This document shows positions 25,248 through 32,817 of a stretch of DNA of 64,000 nucleotides, piece by piece. Positions within the stretch are counted from its first letter, which is position 1. Each line of letters starts with the position of its first letter. The notes under the pieces are model-generated. The model saw only the letters and a list, made by a program, of their open reading frames with translations. It was not told where the DNA came from and did no database searches. The stretch spans positions 30,011 through 94,010 of the forward strand of contig NZ_LZLQ01000121.1 in assembly GCF_001673315.1 (NCBI RefSeq), read 5' to 3'. The stretch comes from Mycobacterium asiaticum (GTDB lineage: Bacteria > Actinomycetota > Actinomycetes > Mycobacteriales > Mycobacteriaceae). Made by a program: the position numbers and the translations under genes.

Positions 25248-26963
25248 ATGTGGACTCTCGCGCTGATCGGCTTTCTCGGTGGACTCATCACCGGGATATC
25301 GCCGTGCATCCTGCCCGTGCTTCCGGTGATCTTCTTCTCCGGCGCAAACAGCGCTGCGCCAACGCAATCCGAGGGTGCGGTAGCCGTCCAGACCAAACCG
25401 GAGGCGTCTCGCCCTTACCGGGTGATCGGTGGTTTGGTGCTCAGCTTCAGTGTGGTCACCCTGCTCGGTTCGGCGATGCTGTCGGCACTGCACCTCCCGC
25501 AGGACGTGATCCGCTGGGTGGCACTGATCGCATTGGTGGCGATCGGTGTCGGACTCATCTTCCCGCGCTTCGAGCAGTTGATCGAGCGGCCGTTCGCGCG
25601 GATACCGCGGCAGCAAATCATCACTCGCGGCAACGGTTTCGGCCTCGGCCTGGCACTCGGAGTGCTGTACGTGCCGTGCGCGGGGCCAGTGCTGGCCGCG
25701 ATCGTCGTGGCCGGCGCAACCGCACAGATCGGCGTGGGAACCGTCGTGCTCACCGCTACGTTCGCCTGCGGCGCGGCATTGCCACTGCTGTTTTTCGCAC
25801 TGGCCGGGCAACGGGTAGCCCAGCGCGTCAGTGCGTTTCGACGTCATCAACGCGAAATTCGGATCGGTGCCGGAATCGTGACGATACTGCTTGCGGTCGC
25901 GCTGGTGTTCAACCTCCCGGCCGCGCTGCAACGCGCTCTCCCGGATTACACCGCGCCGCTGCAGGACAAGGTGGGTGGCACCGAACAGATCCGGCAACAG
26001 CTCGGCGGCGGAATCGACGCAAACGCACTGCTGTCCACCTGCACCAATGGCGGCCCCCGGCTGATGAATTGCGGCACCGCACCGGATCTCAGAGGCATTA
26101 CCGACTGGCTGAACACTCCCGGCGGTCAGCCGATCGCGTTGAATGCGTTGCGCGGCAAGGTGGTTCTGATCGACTTCTGGGCCTATTCGTGCATCAACTG
26201 CCAGCGGGCCATACCGCACGTGGTGGGCTGGTATCAGGCGTACCACGACAGCGGTCTGGAAGTCGTCGGCGTGCACACCCCGGAGTACGCGTTCGAGAAA
26301 GTGCCGGAAAATGTCGCCAAAGGCGCAGCCGATCTGGGCATCAGATACCCAGTCGCACTGGACAACAGCTTCTCGACATGGACGAACTACCACAACAGTT
26401 ACTGGCCCGCCGAATACCTGATCGACGCCGGCGGCACAGTGCGGCACCTGAAGTTCGGCGAAGGCGACTACGACACCACTGAGCAGCTGATCCGACAACT
26501 GCTCACCGACGCCAACCCGGGCGTCAAGCTGCCGCCCCCGGTGGGTGCGCCCGATCTGACACCGAAATCGTTCACCACCGCCGAGACCTACTTGGCCGTG
26601 GGCAAGGCCGTCAACTACGGCGGTGGCGGCGGCTACGACGAAGGAACGGCGACGTTCAGCTATCCGCCGAGCCTGTCCTCGGACAGCTTCGCGTTGAACG
26701 GTCAGTGGTCGTTGGACTACCAGGGCGCGACTGCGGCTGGAGACAATTCGGGCCTCAAACTCAATTACCACGCCAAGAACATCTATGCCGTCGTCGGTGG
26801 CACCGGCACGCTCACGGTGCTGCGCAACGGCAAACCCACCGTGTTGCCCATCAGCGGGCCGCCGACCTCTCACCAGATCGTCGGCGATGCCGCGCAGTCC
26901 GGCGGAACCATCGAGGTGCGTCCGACCAAAGGACTGCAGCTTTTTTCGTTCACTTACGGCTGA
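25248..26963 (+). CDS. dipZ: DipZ: CcdA-like membrane protein with thioredoxin and C-terminal binding domain
   Basis: A 571-residue fusion. The N-terminal third is a CcdA/DsbD-type membrane domain with several helices and the conserved Pro-Cys pairs ISPCILPVLP and YVPCAGPVL. A thioredoxin-like domain follows with C315-IN-C318 in FWAYSCINCQRA, then a C-terminal beta-rich module. Family knowledge: it carries reducing power across the membrane to exported disulfide proteins. It is shorter than the roughly 695 residues I recall for H37Rv DipZ. The mpt83 gene that precedes dipZ in H37Rv is absent; mpt70 follows as usual. Confidence 0.93.
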   Translation: MWTLALIGFLGGLITGISPCILPVLPVIFFSGANSAAPTQSEGAVAVQTKPEASRPYRVIGGLVLSFSVVTLLGSAMLSALHLPQDVIRWVALIALVAIGVGLIFPRFEQLIERPFARIPRQQIITRGNGFGLGLALGVLYVPCAGPVLAAIVVAGATAQIGVGTVVLTATFACGAALPLLFFALAGQRVAQRVSAFRRHQREIRIGAGIVTILLAVALVFNLPAALQRALPDYTAPLQDKVGGTEQIRQQLGGGIDANALLSTCTNGGPRLMNCGTAPDLRGITDWLNTPGGQPIALNALRGKVVLIDFWAYSCINCQRAIPHVVGWYQAYHDSGLEVVGVHTPEYAFEKVPENVAKGAADLGIRYPVALDNSFSTWTNYHNSYWPAEYLIDAGGTVRHLKFGEGDYDTTEQLIRQLLTDANPGVKLPPPVGAPDLTPKSFTTAETYLAVGKAVNYGGGGGYDEGTATFSYPPSLSSDSFALNGQWSLDYQGATAAGDNSGLKLNYHAKNIYAVVGGTGTLTVLRNGKPTVLPISGPPTSHQIVGDAAQSGGTIEVRPTKGLQLFSFTYG

Positions 26964-26966
26964 CAC

Positions 26967-26993
26967 CCATCCGGAACGGGGTTCGCTCCGAAG
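26967..26993 (+). promoter_or_regulatory. candidate SigK-like promoter for mpt70
   Basis: CCATCC (26967-26972) matches the remembered SigK -35 exactly. After 15 bases, CCGAAG (26988-26993) matches the -10 CCGAAT in five of six positions. It lies just after the dipZ stop and 43 bases before the mpt70 ATG. mpt70 is a well-known SigK target in the M. tuberculosis complex. The spacer length should be compared with mapped promoters. Confidence 0.5.
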
Positions 26994-27036
26994 CAGCTAT
27001 GTCGGGGATAGCCAGCACTCAGCGAGGAGAACGACC

Positions 27037-27627
27037 ATGAACGCTAGAAAGTCAATTGCACCAACCGGTTTCGCGGCCGCACTGATGGCCGGCGGGGTGG
27101 CCTTCGGCGTGGCCCTGGCCCCCACCGCGTCGGCCAGTGACCTGGTGGGGCCCGGCTGCGCGGACTACGCCGCGATGAATCCCAGCGGGCCGGCGTCCGT
27201 GCAGGGCATGTCGCAGGTGCCGGTCACCGAGGCAGCGGCGAACAACCCCATGCTGACTACGCTGACCTCGGCGCTGTCCGGCAAGCTCAACCCGCAGGTG
27301 AACCTGGTCGACACCCTCAACAGCGGCCAGTACACGGTGTTCGCGCCCACCGACGCCGCGTTCAACAAGCTGCCGCCGGCCACGATTGACCAGCTCAAGA
27401 CGGATTCGGCGATGCTGAACAACATCCTGACCTACCACGTGGTGGCAGGTCAGGCCAGTCCGGCCCGGGTGCTCGGGACGCACCGGACCCTGCAGGGCGC
27501 CAGCGTGACCGTGACGGGCCAGGGCAACAACATCCGGGTCAACAACGCCGGCCTGGTCTGCGGCGGGGTGTCAACGGCCAACGCGCAGGTGTACATGATC
27601 GACACGGTGCTGATGCCGCCTGCATAG
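27037..27627 (+). CDS. mpt70: MPT70-like secreted fasciclin-domain antigen
   Basis: A 196-residue secreted protein. A signal peptide ends at ASA before SDLVGPGC. A single FAS1 domain follows with QYTVFAPTDAAFNKLP (first conserved motif) and ILTYHVVAGQ (second). There is no lipobox, so it is MPT70-like rather than the lipoprotein MPT83. Cysteines at GPGCADY and VCGGV suit one disulfide. A GAGGAG ribosome-binding site precedes the ATG. FAS1 proteins mediate adhesion; the exact ligand is unknown. Confidence 0.92.
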   Translation: MNARKSIAPTGFAAALMAGGVAFGVALAPTASASDLVGPGCADYAAMNPSGPASVQGMSQVPVTEAAANNPMLTTLTSALSGKLNPQVNLVDTLNSGQYTVFAPTDAAFNKLPPATIDQLKTDSAMLNNILTYHVVAGQASPARVLGTHRTLQGASVTVTGQGNNIRVNNAGLVCGGVSTANAQVYMIDTVLMPPA

Positions 27628-27641
27628 TCCGGTCGCGGCGG

Positions 27642-27670
27642 TCCCCCGGGAGCAGACCTGCCCCGGGGGA
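27642..27670 (+). terminator. hairpin after mpt70
   Basis: TCCCCCGGG (27642-27650) pairs perfectly with CCCGGGGGA (27662-27670) across an 11-base loop, 15 bases after the mpt70 stop. There is no U-tract, as is common for mycobacterial terminators, so efficiency cannot be judged. Confidence 0.55.
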
Positions 27671-27722
27671 ATCCGCCTGTGCCAGAATGGGTCAGTCCGA
27701 GTCATAGAGGGGAGGGATCACT

Positions 27723-27980
27723 GTGCGCAGTACCGAGGTGGAGCCGTTCATCGGCGACGTCGACGAAGCTGAAGTGCCGTCCGCGCGTTGGGGATGGAGC
27801 AGGATCAACTACCGCACCTGGTACGGGGTGGGCGTGTTCGCCGTCGTCTTCCTGTTGGCGATGTTGCGCGGCAACCACGTCGGCCACGTCGAAGACTGGT
27901 TCCTGCTGGGTTTCGCCGCGCTCACGCTGTTCGTCCTGGTCCGCGACATCTGGGGCCGCCGACGCGGCTGGTTGCGCTAG
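27723..27980 (+). CDS. DUF2631 small membrane protein
   Basis: An 85-residue protein with a GTG start behind a GGGGAGGGA ribosome-binding site. Residues 1-30 are acidic then basic (EVEPFIGDVDEAEV, WGWSRINYRTWYG), followed by two membrane helices (VGVFAVVFLLAML and WFLLGFAALTLFVLV) and a basic tail RRRGWLR. It matches the DUF2631 family, found in mycobacteria beside mpt70. Function unknown. Its stop shares CTAG with the end of the decayed CcdA-like gene. Confidence 0.87.
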   Translation: MRSTEVEPFIGDVDEAEVPSARWGWSRINYRTWYGVGVFAVVFLLAMLRGNHVGHVEDWFLLGFAALTLFVLVRDIWGRRRGWLR

Positions 27981-28345
27981 CCGTCAGCCACGTCTCGTCT
28001 CGGCGCCTTCCGGGTGCGGCTCCACCAGGTGCCCACGATCGCGCCGATCACGACGACGCCGACCGCCCCAGCCACGGCCAACCACCGTGCTGGTGCACCC
28101 AACCGGCGAGCCTGCCCTGCAGCCGCCCGGCTGCGGTGATCACCGCGTCCCGCGGATCACCGTTGGCATGGAACAGCCGGATCTCATACAGGCCGTAGTA
28201 GCCGACGTACAGTCCGACCAGTACCAGCAGCGCGCCACTGATCCGGTTGACGTGGGGTAAAGCCCTGCGCATCCGATCGACCAGCGCCGAGCGCGCCGTC
28301 GCCACCGCAATCGCGAGCGCGCCGACGACCAGCGTCGTTTCGGCT
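27977..28345 (-). pseudogene. remnant of a CcdA-like membrane protein gene (Rv2877c type)
   Basis: Only the C-terminal third survives. Codons around 28060-28300 read ALPHVNRISGALLVLVGLYV then YEIRLFHANGDPRDAVITAA, which I recognise as the end of the CcdA-like protein encoded between DUF2631 and mpt53 in H37Rv. The frame then breaks near 28085. The next frame carries VAGAVGVVVIGAIVGTWWSR and ends at a TAG (27977-27979) that shares CTAG with the DUF2631 gene. The N-terminal two thirds, and mpt53 beyond it, are missing and replaced from about 28336 by repeats. Confidence 0.75.
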
Positions 28346-28494
28346 GCCGCTGGGCTGCGTGGAGTCGCCGTCGGGCTGCCGATAGCCACCGGCTCGCCGC
28401 CGTGAGGTGCCGTTTCGCCGCCGGGGCGCCGTTTCGCCTGCCGCTGGGCTGCGTGGAGCCGCCGTCGGGCTGCCGGTAGCCACCGTCTCGCCGA
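28336..28494. repeat. direct repeat of about 65 bp, 94-bp period
   Basis: The segment beginning CGTTTCG and containing CTGCCGCTGGGCTGCGTGG starts at 28336 and again at 28430. Copies match closely through GTCGGGCTGCCG and TAGCCACCG to about 28400 and 28494. The first copy merges into the decayed CcdA-like gene; the second runs directly into the 61-bp palindrome. Confidence 0.65.
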
Positions 28495-28550
28495 AACTGA
28501 AAATTTGCAGGGGTTTACTCGAACTTTCTCTGCAGATTTTCAGTCTCGGC
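28490..28550. repeat. 61-bp imperfect palindromic element, copy B
   Basis: The left arm (28490-28510) begins GCCGAAACTGAAAAT and the right arm (28530-28550) ends TTTTCAGTCTCGGC, with a 19-base centre containing ACTCGAACTTTC. Length, arm design and the central ACTCG-N-ACTTTC match copy A at 17830-17890. It lies downstream of rlmN in a stretch with no intact gene (28346-28675). Confidence 0.7.
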
Positions 28551-28659
28551 GTCGGCGCCCACCAGCGCCAGGCGCTGGCGCTCACCAGCGCCAGGCGTCG
28601 GCGCCCACCAGCGCTCGGCGTTGGTGCCCAGCAGCGGCCGGCGTTGGTGCCCAGCTACC
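28548..28659. repeat. 23-bp tandem repeat array
   Basis: Four full 23-bp units start at 28548, 28571, 28594 and 28617, with a partial fifth at 28640. The consensus is close to GGCGTYGGYGCCCACCAGCG plus three bases. The array starts in the last bases of palindrome copy B and ends 17 bases from the rlmN stop codon. No coding frame is convincing here. Confidence 0.75.
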
Positions 28660-28675
28660 CGCCTCCCGCCGCCAG

Positions 28676-29779
28676 CTACCCGCCTTCGGCGGCCAGCTGT
28701 CCGCACGCCGCGCTGATCTCACGGCCGCGCGTATCCCGCACTGTGCACGAAACGCCTTGTGCGCGAATACGTCTGACGAACTCGCGTTCCACCGGCTTGG
28801 GACTGGCATCCCAGTCGCTGCCCGGAGTCGGATTGAGCGGGATGAGGTTCACGTGCACCAACGCCCCCAGGGCGCGGTGCAATCGCTTGCCCAGCAGGTC
28901 TGCGCGCCACGGCTGGTCGTTGACGTCGCGGATCAGCGCGTACTCGATCGATACCCGCCGACCGGTCACGTCGGCGTAGTAGCGGGCGGCGTCGAGCACT
29001 TCGCTGACCTTCCACCTGTTGTTGACCGGAACCAATGTGTCGCGCAGCTCGTCGTCCGGCGTGTGCAACGACAGGGCCAGCGTCACACCGAGCCGCTCGT
29101 CGGCAAGCTTGCGGATGGCCGGAGCCAGTCCGACCGTCGACACCGTCACCGAGCGCGCGGAGATGCCGAAGCCGGACGGCGGCGGCTCGATGATGCGGCG
29201 CACCGCGGCCACCGTCCTGACGTAGTTGGCCAGCGGCTCCCCCATCCCCATGAACACCACGTTGGACAGGCGGTGCGGTTCGGGGCCGAAGTCGTCGCGC
29301 AGCGCCACGGCGGCGGCACGCACCTGCTCGAGGATCTCGGCGGTCGACAGATTGCGGGTCAGCCCGCCTTGTCCGGTGGCGCAGAACGGGCAGGCCATGC
29401 CGCAGCCGGCCTGCGACGAGATGCACACGGTGTTGCGTTGCGGGTAGCGCATCAGCACCGACTCGACGGTCGCGCCGTCGCCGGCACGCCACAACGTCTT
29501 GCGTGTTTGGCCCGCGTCGCAGGTGACTTCGCGCACCGGGGTCAGCAAGGTCGGGAACATGGTTGTCGCGACCCGGTCGCGCACCGCAGCCGGTAGGTCG
29601 GTCATCTGGTGCGGGTCGGCGATCAGCCGTCCGTAGTACTGGTGTGCGAGCTGTTTGGCCCGAAACGCCGGCAAGCCGAGCTCGGAGACGGCGGCCGCGC
29701 GGCCGTCGGCGTCGAGGTCGGCAAGGTGCCGCGGCGGCTTGCCCCGGCGAGGCGCATCGAAGACCAATTGTTGGACCAT
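28676..29779 (-). CDS. rlmN: dual-specificity rRNA/tRNA adenine C2-methyltransferase RlmN
   Basis: A 367-residue radical-SAM enzyme with the CxxxCxxC cluster at C126, C130 and C133 (CGMACPFC), the SAM-binding GMGEPLAN, and the substrate cysteine late in the protein (VSCTVRD). Family knowledge: it methylates A2503 of 23S rRNA and A37 of some tRNAs. It is one continuous gene here, whereas I recall the H37Rv annotation as two pieces (Rv2879c/Rv2880c). It ends at the edge of the repeat field. Confidence 0.95.
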   Translation of the reverse strand: MVQQLVFDAPRRGKPPRHLADLDADGRAAAVSELGLPAFRAKQLAHQYYGRLIADPHQMTDLPAAVRDRVATTMFPTLLTPVREVTCDAGQTRKTLWRAGDGATVESVLMRYPQRNTVCISSQAGCGMACPFCATGQGGLTRNLSTAEILEQVRAAAVALRDDFGPEPHRLSNVVFMGMGEPLANYVRTVAAVRRIIEPPPSGFGISARSVTVSTVGLAPAIRKLADERLGVTLALSLHTPDDELRDTLVPVNNRWKVSEVLDAARYYADVTGRRVSIEYALIRDVNDQPWRADLLGKRLHRALGALVHVNLIPLNPTPGSDWDASPKPVEREFVRRIRAQGVSCTVRDTRGREISAACGQLAAEGG

Positions 29780-29792
29780 TACCAGTCCAGTA

Positions 29793-30719
29793 TCAGGGCA
29801 ACAGCGTCAAGACGGTCCACGCGGCCACCGCCGACGGCAGGATGCCGTCCAGACGATCCATCAGACCGCCGTGACCAGGCAGCAGCCGACCCATGTCCTT
29901 GATCCCCAGATCCCGCTTGACTTGCGACTCGATCAGGTCACCGAGGGTGGTGGTCAGGACGAAGAGCAGGCCCAGCAGTGCACCGACCCAGGGCTCCTTG
30001 CCGGCCAGGAACGTCGCGGTGAGTACGGTCGCGGTGATGCCGCAGATCAGCGAGCCCGCGAAACCCTCCCAGGACTTCTTCGGACTGATCCTCGGCACCA
30101 TCGGATGTTTGCCGAACAGGGCCCCCACGGCGTAGCCGCCGGTGTCGGAAGAGACGACCGCGATCATCATGCAGAACACCCAGCCCGGGCCGTGCTGTGG
30201 GTCGTAGACCAGCATCGCGGCGAACGAGGCGAACAGCGGTACCCAGGCGCACAGAAAGACCGTCGCCGACACGTCGCGCAGGTAGTTGCTGGGCGGCGGC
30301 GCTCCGTCGGGGCTGGTGCTGTCCCGCACCCGCCTGTCCACCATGAACAACCGCCAGATCATGCAGACCACGACCGTGGCACCGAAGCCGGCCGCGCTGC
30401 CGACCGCGCGGTACGGCCAGGTCAGCCAGACGGTCACCTGCCCGCCGAGCAGCAGCGGGATGATCGGGATCAGGTACCCGGCCTCGCGCAGTCTGCGTAC
30501 CACCTCGTGGCTCGCGACGAAGGCGGCCAGTGCGCAGTACAGCACCCAGAAATGCGGCGCCCAGAGCATCGTCGCGATGAGAACCGCGCCGATGCTGCCC
30601 CCAACCGCGATCGCTGCGGGCAGATCGCGACCCGCCCGCGACGCCTTCTTGGCCGGCGGCTGTGACGCGTTGACCGGTTCGTCGGCCGGGCTGCCGGCGT
30701 CGGCTTCAGTAGCTGCCAC
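29793..30719 (-). CDS. cdsA: phosphatidate cytidylyltransferase
   Basis: A 308-residue membrane protein. A cytoplasmic N-terminal tail of about 33 residues is followed by some seven hydrophobic helices. The CDS signature near the C-terminus reads KRDLGIKDMGRLLPGHGG with LMDRLDG. It makes CDP-diacylglycerol from phosphatidic acid and CTP for PI, PIM, cardiolipin and PE synthesis. Start is GTG. It lies between frr and rlmN, as in other actinobacteria. Confidence 0.94.
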   Translation of the reverse strand: MAATEADAGSPADEPVNASQPPAKKASRAGRDLPAAIAVGGSIGAVLIATMLWAPHFWVLYCALAAFVASHEVVRRLREAGYLIPIIPLLLGGQVTVWLTWPYRAVGSAAGFGATVVVCMIWRLFMVDRRVRDSTSPDGAPPPSNYLRDVSATVFLCAWVPLFASFAAMLVYDPQHGPGWVFCMMIAVVSSDTGGYAVGALFGKHPMVPRISPKKSWEGFAGSLICGITATVLTATFLAGKEPWVGALLGLLFVLTTTLGDLIESQVKRDLGIKDMGRLLPGHGGLMDRLDGILPSAVAAWTVLTLLP

Positions 30720-30752
30720 GGACTTGGATGGACTTCACCGCTGGACAGGTCC

Positions 30753-31310
30753 TCAGACCTCCAGCAGCTCGCCTTCTTTGTGTTTGACCAGCTCATCGAT
30801 CTGCGCGACGTACTGGTGGGTGGACTTCTCCAGATCCTTTTCGGCCCGCGTGACCTCGTCCTCGCCGGCCTCGCCGTCCTTGCGGATGCGGTGCAATTCC
30901 TCCATTGCCTTGCGACGAATGTTTCGCACCGAAACCCGGGCGTCCTCCCCCTTCGCCTTCGCCTGCTTGACCAGCTCACGGCGACGCTCCTCGGTCAGCT
31001 GCGGAATGGCCACCCGGATGATCGTGCCGTCGTTGGTGGGATTGACTCCCAGGTCGGAGTTGCGGATCGCCGTCTCGATGGCATGCAGTTGACTCGCCTC
31101 GTAGGGCTTGATGACAACCATCCGCGCCTCGGGGACATTGATGCTGGCCAATTGGGTAATCGGAGTGTTCGCGCCGTAATAGTCGATGGCGATCCGGTTG
31201 AACATGCCCGGGTTGGCGCGGCCGGTACGGATTGTCGAGAGATCGTCTCGGGCCACCGATACGGCCTTCTCCATTTTCTCTTCGGCATCGAAGAGAGCCT
31301 CGTCAATCAT
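30753..31310 (-). CDS. frr: ribosome recycling factor
   Basis: A 185-residue protein of standard RRF length: the coiled-coil domain opens with IDEALFDAEEKMEKAV and contains IRTGRANPGM, and the C-terminal helices include RRELVKQAKAKGEDARV. With EF-G it splits post-termination ribosomes. It lies 9 bases after pyrH, giving the common order pyrH-frr-cdsA. Confidence 0.97.
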   Translation of the reverse strand: MIDEALFDAEEKMEKAVSVARDDLSTIRTGRANPGMFNRIAIDYYGANTPITQLASINVPEARMVVIKPYEASQLHAIETAIRNSDLGVNPTNDGTIIRVAIPQLTEERRRELVKQAKAKGEDARVSVRNIRRKAMEELHRIRKDGEAGEDEVTRAEKDLEKSTHQYVAQIDELVKHKEGELLEV

Positions 31311-31319
31311 CTGCGCCCC

Positions 31320-32087
31320 TTAGGTAGTGACCAGCGTCCCGATCTTCTCACCAGCAACCGCACGGGCGATATTGCCGTCGGTAAGCAGGTTGAACACCAG
31401 GATCGGCATGCCATTGTCCATACACAGGCTGAACGCGGTGGCGTCGGCCACCCGCAAACCGCGATCGATGACCTCGCGGTGGCTGATCGACGTGAGCAAT
31501 TCAGCCTCGGGGTTTTCGCGCGGGTCGTCGGCAAACACCCCGTCGACCGCCTTGGCCATCAAGACCACCTCGGCGCCGATCTCCAAAGCCCGCTGCGCCG
31601 CGGTGGTGTCTGTGGAGAAGTACGGCAGCCCCATGCCGGCGCCGAAGATCACCACCCGGCCCTTCTCCAGGTGACGGACCGCCCGCAGCGGAAGATACGG
31701 TTCGGCCACCTGACCCATGGTGATTGCGGTTTGCACCCGGGTCGCGATGCCCTCCTTTTCCAGGAAGTCCTGCAGGGCCAGGCTGTTCATCACGGTGCCC
31801 AACATGCCCATGTAGTCCGACCGGGTGCGCTCCATGCCGCGTTGCTGCAACTGCGCCCCGCGGAAGAAATTGCCGCCGCCGATGACGACGGCTACTTGCA
31901 CGCCACCGCGGACTACCTCGGCGATCTGCCGAGCGACCAGTGCCACGACGTCGGGATCGAGTCCCACCTGGCCGCCACCGAACATTTCACCGCCCAGTTT
32001 GAGCAGCACCCGCGAGTATTTCGACGAGGAGCCGGAAGTCGAATGGGCCGGTCCACCGTTGCTGCTCGTCGGCCTTGGCTCCGTCAT
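31320..32087 (-). CDS. pyrH: UMP kinase
   Basis: A 255-residue amino-acid-kinase-family protein. After a 20-residue polar N-terminal tail comes VLLKLGGEMFGG, then VIGGGNFFRGAQL and the nucleotide-binding stretch VVIFGAGMGLPYFSTDT. It phosphorylates UMP to UDP and is usually GTP-activated and UTP-inhibited. First gene of the pyrH-frr-cdsA-rlmN run; divergent from the csbD-like gene. Confidence 0.96.
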   Translation of the reverse strand: MTEPRPTSSNGGPAHSTSGSSSKYSRVLLKLGGEMFGGGQVGLDPDVVALVARQIAEVVRGGVQVAVVIGGGNFFRGAQLQQRGMERTRSDYMGMLGTVMNSLALQDFLEKEGIATRVQTAITMGQVAEPYLPLRAVRHLEKGRVVIFGAGMGLPYFSTDTTAAQRALEIGAEVVLMAKAVDGVFADDPRENPEAELLTSISHREVIDRGLRVADATAFSLCMDNGMPILVFNLLTDGNIARAVAGEKIGTLVTT

Positions 32088-32256
32088 CGGTCTCCTCGCA
32101 CGGGACTGCCAACCCGGCGACTACCCGGGACGGCGCGTCTCAATCCTGCCTCATCGGCATGCTCCGGCGTGGGCGGGGTGCACTATTCGGTCCACATGTT
32201 TGATCCTGCAACGGTTCGGGAATTCGCTGCACGCGGCGGTCGGCGGCGGCCTGAAG

Positions 32257-32333
32257 AAGGCTTCGAGAAGGCTTCGAGAAGGCTTGGATAAGGCTTCGAA
32301 AAGGCCTCGAGAAGACTTAGAAAAGGCTTTCGG
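32257..32333. repeat. 11-bp tandem repeat, seven copies
   Basis: Units begin at 32257 and recur every 11 bases to 32323. The consensus is AAGGCTTCGAG with drift in copies 3-7. The array lies in the 297-base region between divergent pyrH and the csbD-like gene, ending about 50 bases before the csbD ATG. The rest of this intergenic stretch shows no gene. Eleven bases is near one helical turn, so each unit presents the same face of DNA. Confidence 0.75.
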
Positions 32334-32384
32334 GACTCGCCGCGAGCGTGGTAAGGGCTTGGTACGGGCAACTGAGGAGGAACC

Positions 32385-32621
32385 ATGGCGGACGACAAAT
32401 CGGGACCGGCGGAAGCCGTCAAGGGCGTCGTCGAGGACGTCAAGGGTAAAGCCAAGGAAGCCATTGGGACCGTCACCGGTCGCGGCGACCTCGTCAACGA
32501 AGGCGAAGCCCAGCAGGACAAGGCCGAAGCCCAGCGAGACGCGGCGAAGAAAGAGGCACAGGCCGAAGCGGCCCGCGCGTCCGCGGAAGTGGCTGAGGAA
32601 CGCCAAAAGTCCAACCAGTAG
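32385..32621 (+). CDS. CsbD-family stress-response protein
   Basis: A 78-residue, highly charged, helix-forming protein. Its middle matches the CsbD pattern: VKGVVEDVKGKAKEAIGTVT followed by GRGDLVNEGEAQQDKAEAQ. The C-terminus is Ala/Glu/Lys-rich. CsbD proteins are induced by general stress sigma factors in several bacteria; molecular function is unknown. A GAGGAGGAA ribosome-binding site precedes the ATG. Strong hairpin follows. Confidence 0.88.
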   Translation: MADDKSGPAEAVKGVVEDVKGKAKEAIGTVTGRGDLVNEGEAQQDKAEAQRDAAKKEAQAEAARASAEVAEERQKSNQ

Positions 32622-32633
32622 AACTTGTTTCGA

Positions 32634-32669
32634 GATGGGCCCGGTCTGGGATCACGGACCGGGCCCATC
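32634..32669 (+). terminator. strong hairpin after the CsbD-like gene
   Basis: GATGGGCCCGGTC (32634-32646) is exactly complementary to GACCGGGCCCATC (32657-32669), a 13-bp perfect stem with a 10-base loop, 12 bases after the stop codon. GC-rich and without a clear T-run. Confidence 0.75.
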
Positions 32670-32817
32670 GAATTTCGCTCCAACTTTCTTGAGGCCGGAC
32701 TCGGCCGTCAGCCCTGCCGGCTGTAACAAAAATGGAATAATCGCCTCCCTAACGGGGTAATAAAACCTTCGTCGGGGTGACATTCGGCGGAGGTGGGCAC
32801 GGTCGGGGGTGACGGCG

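Noticed and set aside
25062..26966. Very long minus-strand open frame extending the dxr frame under dipZ
   Set aside because: It lies opposite dipZ, whose domains are unmistakable; the dxr homology begins only at 25061. High GC keeps antisense frames open.
32188..32333. Coding frames through the 11-bp repeat region (for example a Lys/Arg-rich amphipathic repeat)
   Set aside because: No supported start codon or ribosome-binding site, frames run into csbD in the wrong phase, and the repeat itself keeps all frames open.
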